This document shows, one piece after another, positions 1 through 7,785 of a stretch of DNA of 64,000 bases. The stretch is taken from the NCBI GenBank assembly GCA_024403695.1, contig JAKSRI010000004.1, forward strand, positions 1-64,000, written 5' to 3'. Origin of the DNA: Saccharofermentans sp. Its GTDB lineage: Bacteria; Bacillota; Clostridia; Saccharofermentanales; Saccharofermentanaceae. The number at the start of each line of letters is the position of its first letter. The stretch's first letter is position 1. Below the pieces are notes generated by a model. That model worked only from the letters and a program-made list of their open reading frames with translations. It was not told the origin of the DNA and searched no databases. Position numbers and translations under genes: made by a program.

Positions 1-343
1 GATTATCATAAGATGCATCTAATCTAGCACATTCACTCTTATAAGCATCTGAATTTCTAATAGATTCTATATCCTCTGCTTTTTGTTTTTTATAAATGCC
101 AAAATAGTAAATAGCAATCCAAGGTAAGAATACAATTGATGGAATAATAGCTAATGCTTTATTGAATTTAACATTAGATTTTATCTCAGGATATGTTCTA
201 ATAATGTTTGTTTTCACTGGTGGTGAAGGGGGCTGTGGAAATACTTCCGACTCTAGTCGCGCTAATTGATTATTTAATGAAATCAAATGTTTTTCCAATT
301 CCAACACTTCATGTAATGTTTTGCTCTGAATCTCGTTACCCAT
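1..343 (-). CDS. Small membrane protein, truncated by window edge
   Basis: Only the first 114 codons are inside the window and the frame stays open to base 1. The ATG at 343 has a good ribosome binding site (AAAGGAG, 7 bases upstream). The N-terminal 40 residues are charged and helix-prone (possible coiled coil), followed by a Pro-rich stretch (PQPPSPP), one hydrophobic segment at about residues 66-84, and a basic, then acidic tail. This suggests a single-pass membrane protein with its N-terminus in the cytoplasm. I do not recognise the family. A perfect 12-base inverted repeat lies directly upstream of its ribosome binding site. Confidence 0.65.
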   Translation of the reverse strand, partial: MGNEIQSKTLHEVLELEKHLISLNNQLARLESEVFPQPPSPPVKTNIIRTYPEIKSNVKFNKALAIIPSIVFLPWIAIYYFGIYKKQKAEDIESIRNSDAYKSECARLDASYDN

Positions 344-360
344 ACTATATCTCCTTTAAT

Positions 361-386
361 GGATACAAAAGTACACTTTTGTATCC
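361..386. repeat. Perfect 26-base palindrome upstream of the truncated gene
   Basis: GGATACAAAAGT and its exact complement are separated by only two bases. On the minus strand it sits between a plausible promoter (TTTTGA, 16 bases, TATTAT ending near 398) and the ribosome binding site at 351-357. That is the position of an operator at the transcription start or of a 5'-end hairpin in the mRNA. Confidence 0.6.
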
Positions 387-572
387 ACATAATATTGGTC
401 TGAGTTATAATCAAAACATGTAAGATTAAGACGATTATGGAGCGGTTCCAAAATCGTAGTTTTTTACAAACTATTTATATTTATTGCGTCATTGAGTATT
501 TGTTTTCTGGCCTTTATTCATTTATCTCTCAAACGATTCTTTATGTGTAGCATTATTAAACGAAAAATAAGC

Positions 573-1655
573 TTACAATTCTATAAGAACCTTCCATTTA
601 CCATTTCTCTTTCCATTTTCACGAGCTATTAACCCTTTTTCTTGCATCTCGATTGTTCTTCGCTTAATTGTCCTTTCAGATTTACCTGTTAATTCAGATA
701 TTTGTTTTTGAGTTAACGAAGGATTATTTTTTAACACATTAATAATTGCTAATTCTTCTAACGATAATTCCAAAGTGCCATTTTGGCACTTTGGATCGTT
801 GGAAGTGGCACTTTGAATTGCACTTTCAGATTTATAGTCAACGTGCATATATCTATTTTTAAGCTCATGATTAGAATTCATCAGAAGATTCTCAAAGAAT
901 AATTCCAAAAACTCAGTAGTAGCATGAACATCATTTCGCAAATCATTATAGTTTGCACGTACCAATGCATTTCTGAAATACCAAGAGTTCTTAGCAAAAG
1001 TTTCATTACTTACAGTAAATCCAAATGTCTTTAAATATTTAATAATAAATACTGCTGTTGATCTGGTATTTCCTTCTCCAAATGGATGAATCTGCCATAT
1101 ACCAGAAGTGAATTTGGCAATATGCTTAATGGCTTCTTCTATAGATAATCCCTCATAAGAAAAGTTCTTTTCTTGGGCAAAATCATAATCAAGGGTTGCT
1201 CTAATACTATCAAAGGATGCATACATTACAGTATTACCTTTTAATACCCATTCTTTTTTTGATATGTTGTAATCGCGTATTTTTCCAGCATGTTTAAAGA
1301 CCCCATCAAAAAGAGTTTTATGAATGTTTTGCAATTCTACAGGAGAAAACTGGAATGTATTCTCGCCAAGCAATTTAGCAATTCTTACAGAAACTATATC
1401 GGCTTCCATAGTGTCTGCTTCAGTTTCTCGTCTATCTTCACGCACTTCGTAATAACTACGAATACGCTTATCTGCTTCGGATATAGTTATTTTACCTTCG
1501 ATATGCTCTTTAGCAGTCTCAATTAGATATGGAGAAGGCTTAAGACCATCAACATCCTGAAGTCCGATGGCTGCTTTCCAAGCATTACTCTTATCAACAC
1601 GATCAGGTTCGCCTTGACGAATATATTCGTTTAATTCTAATTCCCAATTATCCAT
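573..1655 (-). CDS. Fic family protein with N-terminal VbhA-like segment and C-terminal winged helix
   Basis: Fic proteins usually transfer AMP from ATP to target proteins. The start at 1655 is chosen because GAGGAA lies just upstream; a longer reading to 1706 lacks one. Residues 20-65 resemble the VbhA antitoxin helix that blocks the Fic active site, but the usual inhibitory SxxxEG motif reads LQDVDG at 32-37, so the Ser and Glu are lost. The Fic core follows, with motif HPFGEGNTR at 190-198: the catalytic His and the Glu-Gly-Asn are present, and the second Gly of the classic GNGR is Thr. Residues 300-345 form a helix-turn-helix, suggesting DNA binding and autoregulation. The linker before it is encoded by repeated GGCACTTTG sequences. 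It stands alone, without a separate antitoxin gene. Confidence 0.85.
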   Translation of the reverse strand: MDNWELELNEYIRQGEPDRVDKSNAWKAAIGLQDVDGLKPSPYLIETAKEHIEGKITISEADKRIRSYYEVREDRRETEADTMEADIVSVRIAKLLGENTFQFSPVELQNIHKTLFDGVFKHAGKIRDYNISKKEWVLKGNTVMYASFDSIRATLDYDFAQEKNFSYEGLSIEEAIKHIAKFTSGIWQIHPFGEGNTRSTAVFIIKYLKTFGFTVSNETFAKNSWYFRNALVRANYNDLRNDVHATTEFLELFFENLLMNSNHELKNRYMHVDYKSESAIQSATSNDPKCQNGTLELSLEELAIINVLKNNPSLTQKQISELTGKSERTIKRRTIEMQEKGLIARENGKRNGKWKVLIEL

Positions 1656-1726
1656 AAATTCCTCATATAATATTATTGATTTTAGTATACCATTAATGCC
1701 AAGCATCTTAGTTAATATAGTGGCAA

Positions 1727-1810
1727 TTAGTCATTTCCCCACAAAGCTTTTACATGCTTTTTTGATTTACGCTCTATGTTGTTGTATTCATCTGAGAGCA
1801 ACCACTTCAG
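1727..1810 (-). pseudogene. Possible short remnant of a coding region
   Basis: The minus-strand frame reads 28 residues between stops with coding-like composition (it ends HVKALWGND), but it has no start codon and no ribosome binding site. It could be the tail of a lost gene upstream of the Fic gene. The evidence is composition only. Confidence 0.2.
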
Positions 1811-1919
1811 TGTAGATTACAAAACTGTAAGATTTAAGCTAATAATGTAAGATGAATCGATGGTTACAAGCCTCGTGGATTTGTAGTATAGATGCATAAC
1901 ATATTTCACGAGGGAACAG

Positions 1920-2927
1920 ATGATGAGAAACAAATTTAAGAAAATCCTACCAATCATTTCATTAGTTATAGCTATCCTTATCCTGGCTTTCTTCTTTATT
2001 AAAGAATTGCCTGCTGTGTATTCATTCACAAGAGATATTTCATATGCTAACTCATTAGAGAGTGTAAAAGACAGCTCTGTTTCATATGGAATTGACGGAT
2101 TCATTGTTAATAGTTCATTCCTTTTTATTGGCGATGGAAACGAAGCCAGTTCACGTGCAGATCTAACTGAGAGCATGCTTGCTAATACTGCTATGCTATA
2201 TGGTTGCGTTATTAGCTCTTGTGCTATATACGCTTCTTTAATAACTCTTTTTGCATCTGCGTTTATTAAAACAATTGCGCCTAAGTTCCGTTTCATTCTT
2301 TTAATAACTGCACTATCTCTATTTGCATTAATCTTTGGAACAGAAACTGCAATGATACTTCTTGGTGGTGTTAGTCTTGCAGGTGTAGATTTGCAGATTG
2401 TTGCTGGTCTTTTCTGCGCTGTTTTGGCAATTGCCGCTACTATGCTTTTTGCTGAGTTCTTATATAGAAAAATAAAGATTAAGATGATTGCATCAGTTGT
2501 TGTTATTGTACTTTTTGTTATTGGTTACTTTACCGGAAATATCTCGAAAGCAAGAATCTGGACACCAGCATATCAGTCATCATTTGGATATGTATATGAC
2601 ATCGAACCTAGAGTTTTCGATGAGGCTTACGAAGAATATTTGGTCTTCAATGACGATGGAACATTATCATTCATGGATCAGACTTTTAAGCCTGAGATGG
2701 TTCCTAACGAAGAGCATGCATTTGGTGTTATGTATGTTATGAATATTGCATTCGAAGTCATTAATCCAAGCGCAGGAATCTATGTTAATCTTAATTCTGA
2801 ATATTTTTGTGATAATAATTGCGCTTGTATAATGTATATGGCGCAGGCAGCATTGTGGATAGTAACAGGCATCCTTCTTACAAAGAGTAAAATAATCATT
2901 GAATCAGAATTTGTCGAGTCACAATGA
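1920..2927 (+). CDS. Polytopic membrane protein of unknown function
   Basis: The start has GAGGG five bases upstream. The 335-residue protein has an N-terminal transmembrane anchor (about 7-29), an external segment to about 95, four further hydrophobic segments between about 97 and 210, a second soluble loop of about 80 residues containing several aromatic and acidic residues, and a last transmembrane segment at about 300-320 after a Cys pair (CDNNC). No recognised motif. It is single and separated from its neighbours. Confidence 0.75.
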   Translation: MMRNKFKKILPIISLVIAILILAFFFIKELPAVYSFTRDISYANSLESVKDSSVSYGIDGFIVNSSFLFIGDGNEASSRADLTESMLANTAMLYGCVISSCAIYASLITLFASAFIKTIAPKFRFILLITALSLFALIFGTETAMILLGGVSLAGVDLQIVAGLFCAVLAIAATMLFAEFLYRKIKIKMIASVVVIVLFVIGYFTGNISKARIWTPAYQSSFGYVYDIEPRVFDEAYEEYLVFNDDGTLSFMDQTFKPEMVPNEEHAFGVMYVMNIAFEVINPSAGIYVNLNSEYFCDNNCACIMYMAQAALWIVTGILLTKSKIIIESEFVESQ

Positions 2928-2943
2928 CATTATACAACCATCG

Positions 2944-3411
2944 TTATATATCAATCCTTCTATCAGCATCAATCCAATGCATATTAACGTTTGTTATTGG
3001 TTCTCCATCATATAGCCTTACTTCTGCTATTTGCCTGGAATCATCATGAAATTTTCCTTCATAGAATCGCATAACTACAACATTAGTTCTTCGGGCATAA
3101 TATGGATGCTCTTCTGTAAATTGATTCCAGAGATCTATATGCTTCAACACATCTTCGTCTGAATTGCACTCATAGAAGTAAAAATGAAAAGATGTTTCAT
3201 CTTCACCAAATGTCCAGTTGGCACTTAGTTCATTATTATCAAGGAACAATTGCTCCTCGAGTATTTTTTCGAATTTCATAGAGAAGTAAAAAGATGAGTT
3301 TACATAAAGTAATACCACAACAAGAAACATCAGTAATACTGATAATATTACTGAAGATATTATTTTTTCTTTGAGACTGAGTCTTCCCCATATCGCTTTA
3401 ATCTTACTCAT
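2944..3411 (-). CDS. Small single-pass membrane protein
   Basis: 155 residues: a basic N-terminus (about 1-17), one strong transmembrane helix (about 18-40), then a soluble domain of about 115 residues with many aromatic and acidic residues, probably outside the cell. I do not recognise the family. No clear ribosome binding site precedes the ATG at 3411, so the start is uncertain. It is convergent with the membrane protein gene ending at 2927. Confidence 0.6.
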   Translation of the reverse strand: MSKIKAIWGRLSLKEKIISSVILSVLLMFLVVVLLYVNSSFYFSMKFEKILEEQLFLDNNELSANWTFGEDETSFHFYFYECNSDEDVLKHIDLWNQFTEEHPYYARRTNVVVMRFYEGKFHDDSRQIAEVRLYDGEPITNVNMHWIDADRRIDI

Positions 3412-3488
3412 GTGAACAGATTACCAAATTAAAAATTAGAATGGGTAAAGAATTAGTTGAGATATCGTTCCCTATGACAAACTCCCTC

Positions 3489-4160
3489 TCATAAGACAGG
3501 CATAACGTATTCAGTGAAGAATTTATCTGCGCCCTCTACACCAAGAATCTTACGCATAGTTGGCTGAGAAGGGTTACCGTCTGTTATCATTCTGTGCTGG
3601 AATTTGCTTAGACCTTCAATGTTTTTCGCATCTATTGGCGCACCTGATACATAGTCAAAGTAAGCATCTATGCTGTCTTTTACCATGCTAAGAAGATCGT
3701 CAGAATTTACGTCTTTACCGCCCTTAATCATGGAGCAGTCCATGCGCTCGTTAACATACCAGGCAGGTGTCTCGTTATAGTCAGGAATAGATGCATATCT
3801 CGATTTAAGATTATCCAGACGGGTATTAGTTAGATTCTTATTCGTACAGTCATAATATTCGACATAGGCAAGATTTGTCTTAAGCATATGCATACAGTCT
3901 ATTAGCAAATAAGGCACATCCTTACCCTCGTATGGAGTACAGGATATGGTCATAAGCTTCATGAGACCACCCATAGCTGAAGTAGACATAACCATAACTG
4001 AACCATAGTCCTTGATGTAGAAGCGCTTAGTTTCTATTTTGAACATAGGTATTAAACGAGGATACTTCATCGCTTTATATTCTGCGAGTGTATCATCTGT
4101 AGCATTCTGCGATTCGCAGGCACTAGTTATGTAGTTGAATATTTCTTCTGTGAATGTCAT
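3489..4160 (-). CDS. Ferredoxin-dependent bilin reductase-like protein
   Basis: A 223-residue soluble protein with AGGAGG five bases before the start. Read against what I know of phycocyanobilin:ferredoxin oxidoreductases (PcyA/Fe_bilin_red family), its sequence follows the same order: a core Pro-x-x-x-x-Asp region (PYLLID, Asp88, where PcyA has its catalytic Asp), a second Asp16 residues later (D104), a TPAWYVNERMDC-like segment where PcyA has PEWGDIFSEFC, and a C-terminal N-x-x-x-T-x-R-x-x-L-G-x-x-x-A-D pattern (about 197-213) where PcyA has NDKTRRVLEKAFG. The PcyA catalytic His (His88) would be Thr71 here. The family reduces linear tetrapyrroles such as biliverdin with electrons from ferredoxin. 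This is comparison from memory, so the substrate and even the reaction are inference. No heme oxygenase gene is visible nearby. Confidence 0.5.
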   Translation of the reverse strand: MTFTEEIFNYITSACESQNATDDTLAEYKAMKYPRLIPMFKIETKRFYIKDYGSVMVMSTSAMGGLMKLMTISCTPYEGKDVPYLLIDCMHMLKTNLAYVEYYDCTNKNLTNTRLDNLKSRYASIPDYNETPAWYVNERMDCSMIKGGKDVNSDDLLSMVKDSIDAYFDYVSGAPIDAKNIEGLSKFQHRMITDGNPSQPTMRKILGVEGADKFFTEYVMPVL

Positions 4161-4189
4161 AAGCGCCTCCTGCCTAATTATACACTTAT

Positions 4190-5677
4190 CTACCGATCAG
4201 GTTTCTCACCAGGTTTGCCACCTGGGAATTCACCCTCAGGGCGCTCGCCTGGAGCACCCTTTGGAGGTTCGCCTGGAACACCGTCCTCTGGAGGCTCACC
4301 AGGGAAGTCTTTGTCTGGCATTTCGCCCTCTGGTCTGCCGCCCATTGGCTTTTCGCCGCGGCCCATCTCGCCTGGACCCCCATTTCGATTACCGGTCTCC
4401 CTGAAAACGTCACCGCTTTCGTGTTCTTCCACAGTTCCATCTATAGTGATGGTTCCAGACATGTAGTAAATGCCGTCCTCAGAATCTATGGCAGAATCAG
4501 GAACTCTTATTCCATTTACCGATACGGAGCCGCCATCAATTCTTACGTAACCATTAGAATCAACGCCGTCGCCTTCTGCGCCCAGAGCTGCATTGATCTC
4601 GACTTCGCCGCCAGTGAATATAATTACAGAGACATCGTCTTCATTTACATTCATACCATCGTCCTGAGAGTTAATAACGAGCTTTCCGCCAGCGACTTCC
4701 ATGTGAAGCTCAGAATCAACGCCCTCGAAGCCTGAGTTAACGCTCAAGACGCCAGTATTCTCTTCTTCGCCTGTGATAACCATGCTCATGTAGGAATAGA
4801 GAGCGCCGTCTGTCTTACGCATCTTCTTCTGGACCTTAATCTCGTCCTTAGAATCATCGTCTTTGTATTTCGTCTTAAGCATTCTGAATACATTATTTCC
4901 TGTAATTGTATTCTCGGTTCCGTCGGCGATGACAATAACCGCGCCTGCAGTTGACAAATCTGGATTGACATCGGCATCTTCTCTGTCTTCCCAGGCATTA
5001 TCGCATTCATAGACGCTCTTAAAAATGATTCCTGGCGCCACCGTGCATTCGATATCACAGTCAGCCAGAACAATCGTTACCCTCTGAGAATCATCTGCGA
5101 ATATATCGTCAGTATCGCCCAGATCAATATTAATCTGCCCTTTCCAGGTACCTGTAAGAATATAAGTGCCAGCCTTAGTAATATGAAGAACCTTATTTTC
5201 AAGGGCTTCCTCCTCGCTGTGCATCATGTCTGTTGGAAGTGAATTGTTAAGGGAAGGCAAGGTCGCGAAAATATAATCGTCATTCACACCATCGTTATAG
5301 TAATAAGCATACTCGCGCTCGCCATCGTAGTTCACCAGGTTGAACCCAGCCTCATCGAGCTCAGGGTAGTAGTAAAGTTCATGATCTATATATACATCTG
5401 GCAGTTCGTCTGGCAGGGAACCAGTGTAGTATTCAGCTGGTGCATTATCCACTTCATCGTGATTTACTGAAGGATCGCAATGCCATGTGTAGTCGTATTC
5501 TTCGACATCGTCTTCATCCATCTTGGCGGATTCGGAATCAAGATTAATCACATGGCTATCTGGATATTTATTCTTAATGTTATCAACAGTTTGCTCAGAT
5601 TCAGTTTTTGCAGCGCATCCGGAGCAGCCGATCAGTAAAGAGAGAACCAATAATAGAGATATACTTTTCTTTTTCAT
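4190..5677 (-). CDS. Surface lipoprotein with DUF4353-type beta-helix (carbohydrate-binding) region
   Basis: Signal peptide with a lipobox (LIGC at 15-18, alternative Cys21), so the protein is probably anchored to the outer face of the membrane. Residues about 150-410 contain repeated Gly/Asn/Asp-rich strand patterns (ITGNNVF, GALYS, GFEGVDS, DDGMNVNED, GDGVDSNGYV) typical of the carbohydrate-binding DUF4353 family, predicted to fold as a parallel beta-helix. The last 70 residues are a low-complexity Pro/Gly/Glu tail. It follows the two-component system genes on the same strand, 63 bases after the kinase stop, and its AGGAGG ribosome binding site lies in the 3' arm of a perfect hairpin (5685-5716), so translation may be controlled. 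The ligand is unknown. Confidence 0.75.
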   Translation of the reverse strand: MKKKSISLLLVLSLLIGCSGCAAKTESEQTVDNIKNKYPDSHVINLDSESAKMDEDDVEEYDYTWHCDPSVNHDEVDNAPAEYYTGSLPDELPDVYIDHELYYYPELDEAGFNLVNYDGEREYAYYYNDGVNDDYIFATLPSLNNSLPTDMMHSEEEALENKVLHITKAGTYILTGTWKGQINIDLGDTDDIFADDSQRVTIVLADCDIECTVAPGIIFKSVYECDNAWEDREDADVNPDLSTAGAVIVIADGTENTITGNNVFRMLKTKYKDDDSKDEIKVQKKMRKTDGALYSYMSMVITGEEENTGVLSVNSGFEGVDSELHMEVAGGKLVINSQDDGMNVNEDDVSVIIFTGGEVEINAALGAEGDGVDSNGYVRIDGGSVSVNGIRVPDSAIDSEDGIYYMSGTITIDGTVEEHESGDVFRETGNRNGGPGEMGRGEKPMGGRPEGEMPDKDFPGEPPEDGVPGEPPKGAPGERPEGEFPGGKPGEKPDR

Positions 5678-5684
5678 TTTAAAA

Positions 5685-5716
5685 CCTCCTGTACTATAAC
5701 CCGATAGTACAGGAGG
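5685..5716 (-). promoter_or_regulatory. Perfect 13-base-pair hairpin that hides the lipoprotein ribosome binding site
   Basis: The minus-strand transcript reads CCTCCTGTACTAT, a six-base loop, then ATAGTACAGGAGG. The last six bases are the ribosome binding site of the lipoprotein gene and the first six are an exact anti-Shine-Dalgarno sequence. Four U residues follow, so it could also act as a weak terminator of the two-component operon. Confidence 0.65.
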
Positions 5717-5740
5717 AAAATTGAAGTATTATTGAAACTA

Positions 5741-6994
5741 TTAAATCTTAGGAATTTTCACTTTAAATTCCACAAGTCCGTCATGACAGTTAACGGATAT
5801 AGTGCCGTCATGAGAATTGGTGATAGCTTTGGCAATCGCGAGTCCGAGACCATAGTGGCCATTGCTATCTTTTCTGGCATCGTCAACTTTGTAGAAGCGA
5901 TCGAATAATCTTCCCTGTGTCTCCTCAGGAATTGGTTCTCCAGTATTAACAACAGAGAGAACGGCAGTCTTCTTGGACGAATATAATTTTATAGAAATCT
6001 CTTTGCCGCCAGATGAATGTTCTATGGCATTGTCAGTCAAAATGGAAACCAACTGATTAAGGCGATTTTTATCGCCCAGCACAAATATACCATCTTCGAT
6101 ATCGCATTTTATCGTCAGACCCTTCTCGAAAGCAACGCTCTCAAACGGTAAAACCTCACCAGAAACAAGATTAGATAAATCCAGTCGCTCTTTCACAACA
6201 GATGAGTTCTCCGCGCGCATAAGGTCGAGAAGTTCTATGACAAGCTGACTCATCCTCTCGTTCTCATAACGGATATTATCAAGCCACTTGTTATCGCCGA
6301 TTTCTGTTGCCAAAATATCCGAATTGGCACTGATGACAGAGATAGGGGTCTTAAGCTCGTGGCCCGCGTCCGAAATAAACTGCTTCTGCTTAGTGTCGTT
6401 AAGCTCCAGAGGGTCAACTATCTTCTTGGAGTAAATCCAGGAGAGAAGCAGGATAACAACCCATGCGGAAAAACCGACAATTAGGCTGTTGATAAAAAGT
6501 CTGTTTGAGTTGTCGTTCTCCATTGTATTGTCAAGCAGCGCCACGACAGTTGTGTCGCCATTTGTTTTGACAAGGAAAGGCATATCGCCGTAGGTTCCAC
6601 GTTTTATTCCGCCATCAAGAACAGAATCTGCAATCTTTATAATTTCTTGCTCTGAATAGAGAAGACCTCCATCACAGTTGACTTTGATAATTTCCCCGTT
6701 GTGGCCGTAAAGAACAGAATAGAAAGTCGAGAGATTAAACATTCTGTTGTGGTCTTTTGGGCGCTGGGGAGGTGTGTCCATTGCTGGTTCTGAGTCCCTG
6801 TCAGGAGTTCCAGGGGGTGGCGCGTCCATGTTATCTTCTACATATCTCTCGAGAAGTGAGATTCCACGCTCATAGGAGTATGTTTTGTTTGCTATATAAA
6901 TTACCGACAGCATTATGGCGATAACCGCTGTGGCAACTGCCGCAATGAGTAAAAATATACGTAATCTGGTTTTCCTAAACATTGCTATCACCAT
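5741..6994 (-). CDS. Sensor histidine kinase
   Basis: Membrane histidine kinase of the two-component system with the regulator immediately upstream; the genes overlap by 20 bases. Two transmembrane helices (about 11-35 and 168-188) flank an external sensor of about 130 residues that includes a Pro/Asp-rich stretch (57-82). His212 in the DAGHELKTP box is the phosphorylation site; the N box (DNAIEHSSGG, about 312) and G box (GLGLAI, about 383) show a complete ATPase domain. No HAMP domain is obvious. An alternative ATG four codons downstream (6982) fits the spacing from upstream purines equally well. The stimulus is unknown; the adjacent lipoprotein is a plausible target or partner. Confidence 0.9.
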   Translation of the reverse strand: MVIAMFRKTRLRIFLLIAAVATAVIAIMLSVIYIANKTYSYERGISLLERYVEDNMDAPPPGTPDRDSEPAMDTPPQRPKDHNRMFNLSTFYSVLYGHNGEIIKVNCDGGLLYSEQEIIKIADSVLDGGIKRGTYGDMPFLVKTNGDTTVVALLDNTMENDNSNRLFINSLIVGFSAWVVILLLSWIYSKKIVDPLELNDTKQKQFISDAGHELKTPISVISANSDILATEIGDNKWLDNIRYENERMSQLVIELLDLMRAENSSVVKERLDLSNLVSGEVLPFESVAFEKGLTIKCDIEDGIFVLGDKNRLNQLVSILTDNAIEHSSGGKEISIKLYSSKKTAVLSVVNTGEPIPEETQGRLFDRFYKVDDARKDSNGHYGLGLAIAKAITNSHDGTISVNCHDGLVEFKVKIPKI

Positions 6995-7664
6995 GCCTCA
7001 ACTCATATCCTAAGCCTCTTACAGCTTTTATTTCTGTTTTTGCCCCCACAAAGGTGAGCTTCTTACGCGCGAAAGACATATAAACCTCAACGTTGTTGTA
7101 CTCTGCCTCGCTGTCGTATCCCCAGATTTTCAGCGCCAGCTGTTCGCGACTTAATATCTGTCCGCCATTTAGAATCAGGTACTCCATGAGACGGTATTCT
7201 TTCTCGCTTAACCTGATTTCGCGCCCCGTTTGCTTGCACGAAAGCATTGCCGTATTCTTATCAAGCACCACATCGCCGAACGCAATTGTCTCATCAGAAA
7301 CATTCGCGTTGCGCCTTAATAAAGCACGTATGCGCGCCAGAAGTTCCTTGGTCATAAACGGCTTGGTAAGGTAATCGTCCGCGCCATAGTCGAGGCCCTT
7401 CACTTTATCGTCCAGCTCGCTTTTGGCAGTGAGCATTAGAACAGGGGTCTTGATTCCGTTATGGCGCGCCTCTCTTATGACATCGTAACCATTTTTAAGG
7501 GGAAGCATAACATCTAGAATGACTGCATCGTAAATGCCGCTGTTAATAGCCCTGAGGCCGTCAAAGCCGTTATCACAGTGATCCACTTCATATTTTTCAA
7601 GCTTAAGGATCTCACAGAGCGCCTGTGCCATTCTTATCTCATCTTCAACAATAAGAATTTTCAT
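6975..7664 (-). CDS. OmpR/PhoB-family response regulator
   Basis: Receiver domain 1-115 with acidic pocket (ED at 7-8), phospho-acceptor Asp51 and Lys in LTKPF; winged-helix DNA-binding domain about 128-222 ending in VRGLGYEL. AGGAGG sits 7 bases before the start. It is the first gene of a minus-strand unit: regulator, kinase and, beyond a hairpin, the lipoprotein gene, which is a likely target. Standard length (229 residues). Confidence 0.92.
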   Translation of the reverse strand: MKILIVEDEIRMAQALCEILKLEKYEVDHCDNGFDGLRAINSGIYDAVILDVMLPLKNGYDVIREARHNGIKTPVLMLTAKSELDDKVKGLDYGADDYLTKPFMTKELLARIRALLRRNANVSDETIAFGDVVLDKNTAMLSCKQTGREIRLSEKEYRLMEYLILNGGQILSREQLALKIWGYDSEAEYNNVEVYMSFARKKLTFVGAKTEIKAVRGLGYELRHGDSNV

Positions 7665-7746
7665 ACCGCGACCTCCTCATCTATATTTTACTCATAAAGC
7701 TTGAAAATAGATTGAAGCAAATCATCAATAAATTAGAATTAAACCT

Positions 7747-7755
7747 TGATATAAT
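7747..7755 (+). promoter_or_regulatory. Extended -10 promoter
   Basis: TGATATAAT, a TGn-extended -10 box, 30 bases before the start codon of the downstream gene. No good -35 box is visible. The same form recurs at 21618 and 31891. Confidence 0.5.
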
Positions 7756-7785
7756 AAACACAATAAACACACAGGGTGAACATCA

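Noticed and set aside
208..423. 71-codon plus-strand frame at the left edge
   Set aside because: Antisense to the truncated minus-strand gene, which has a good ribosome binding site and continuous frame.
4135..4466. Pro/Gly/Ser-rich plus-strand frames
   Set aside because: Shadows of the low-complexity tail of the lipoprotein gene.
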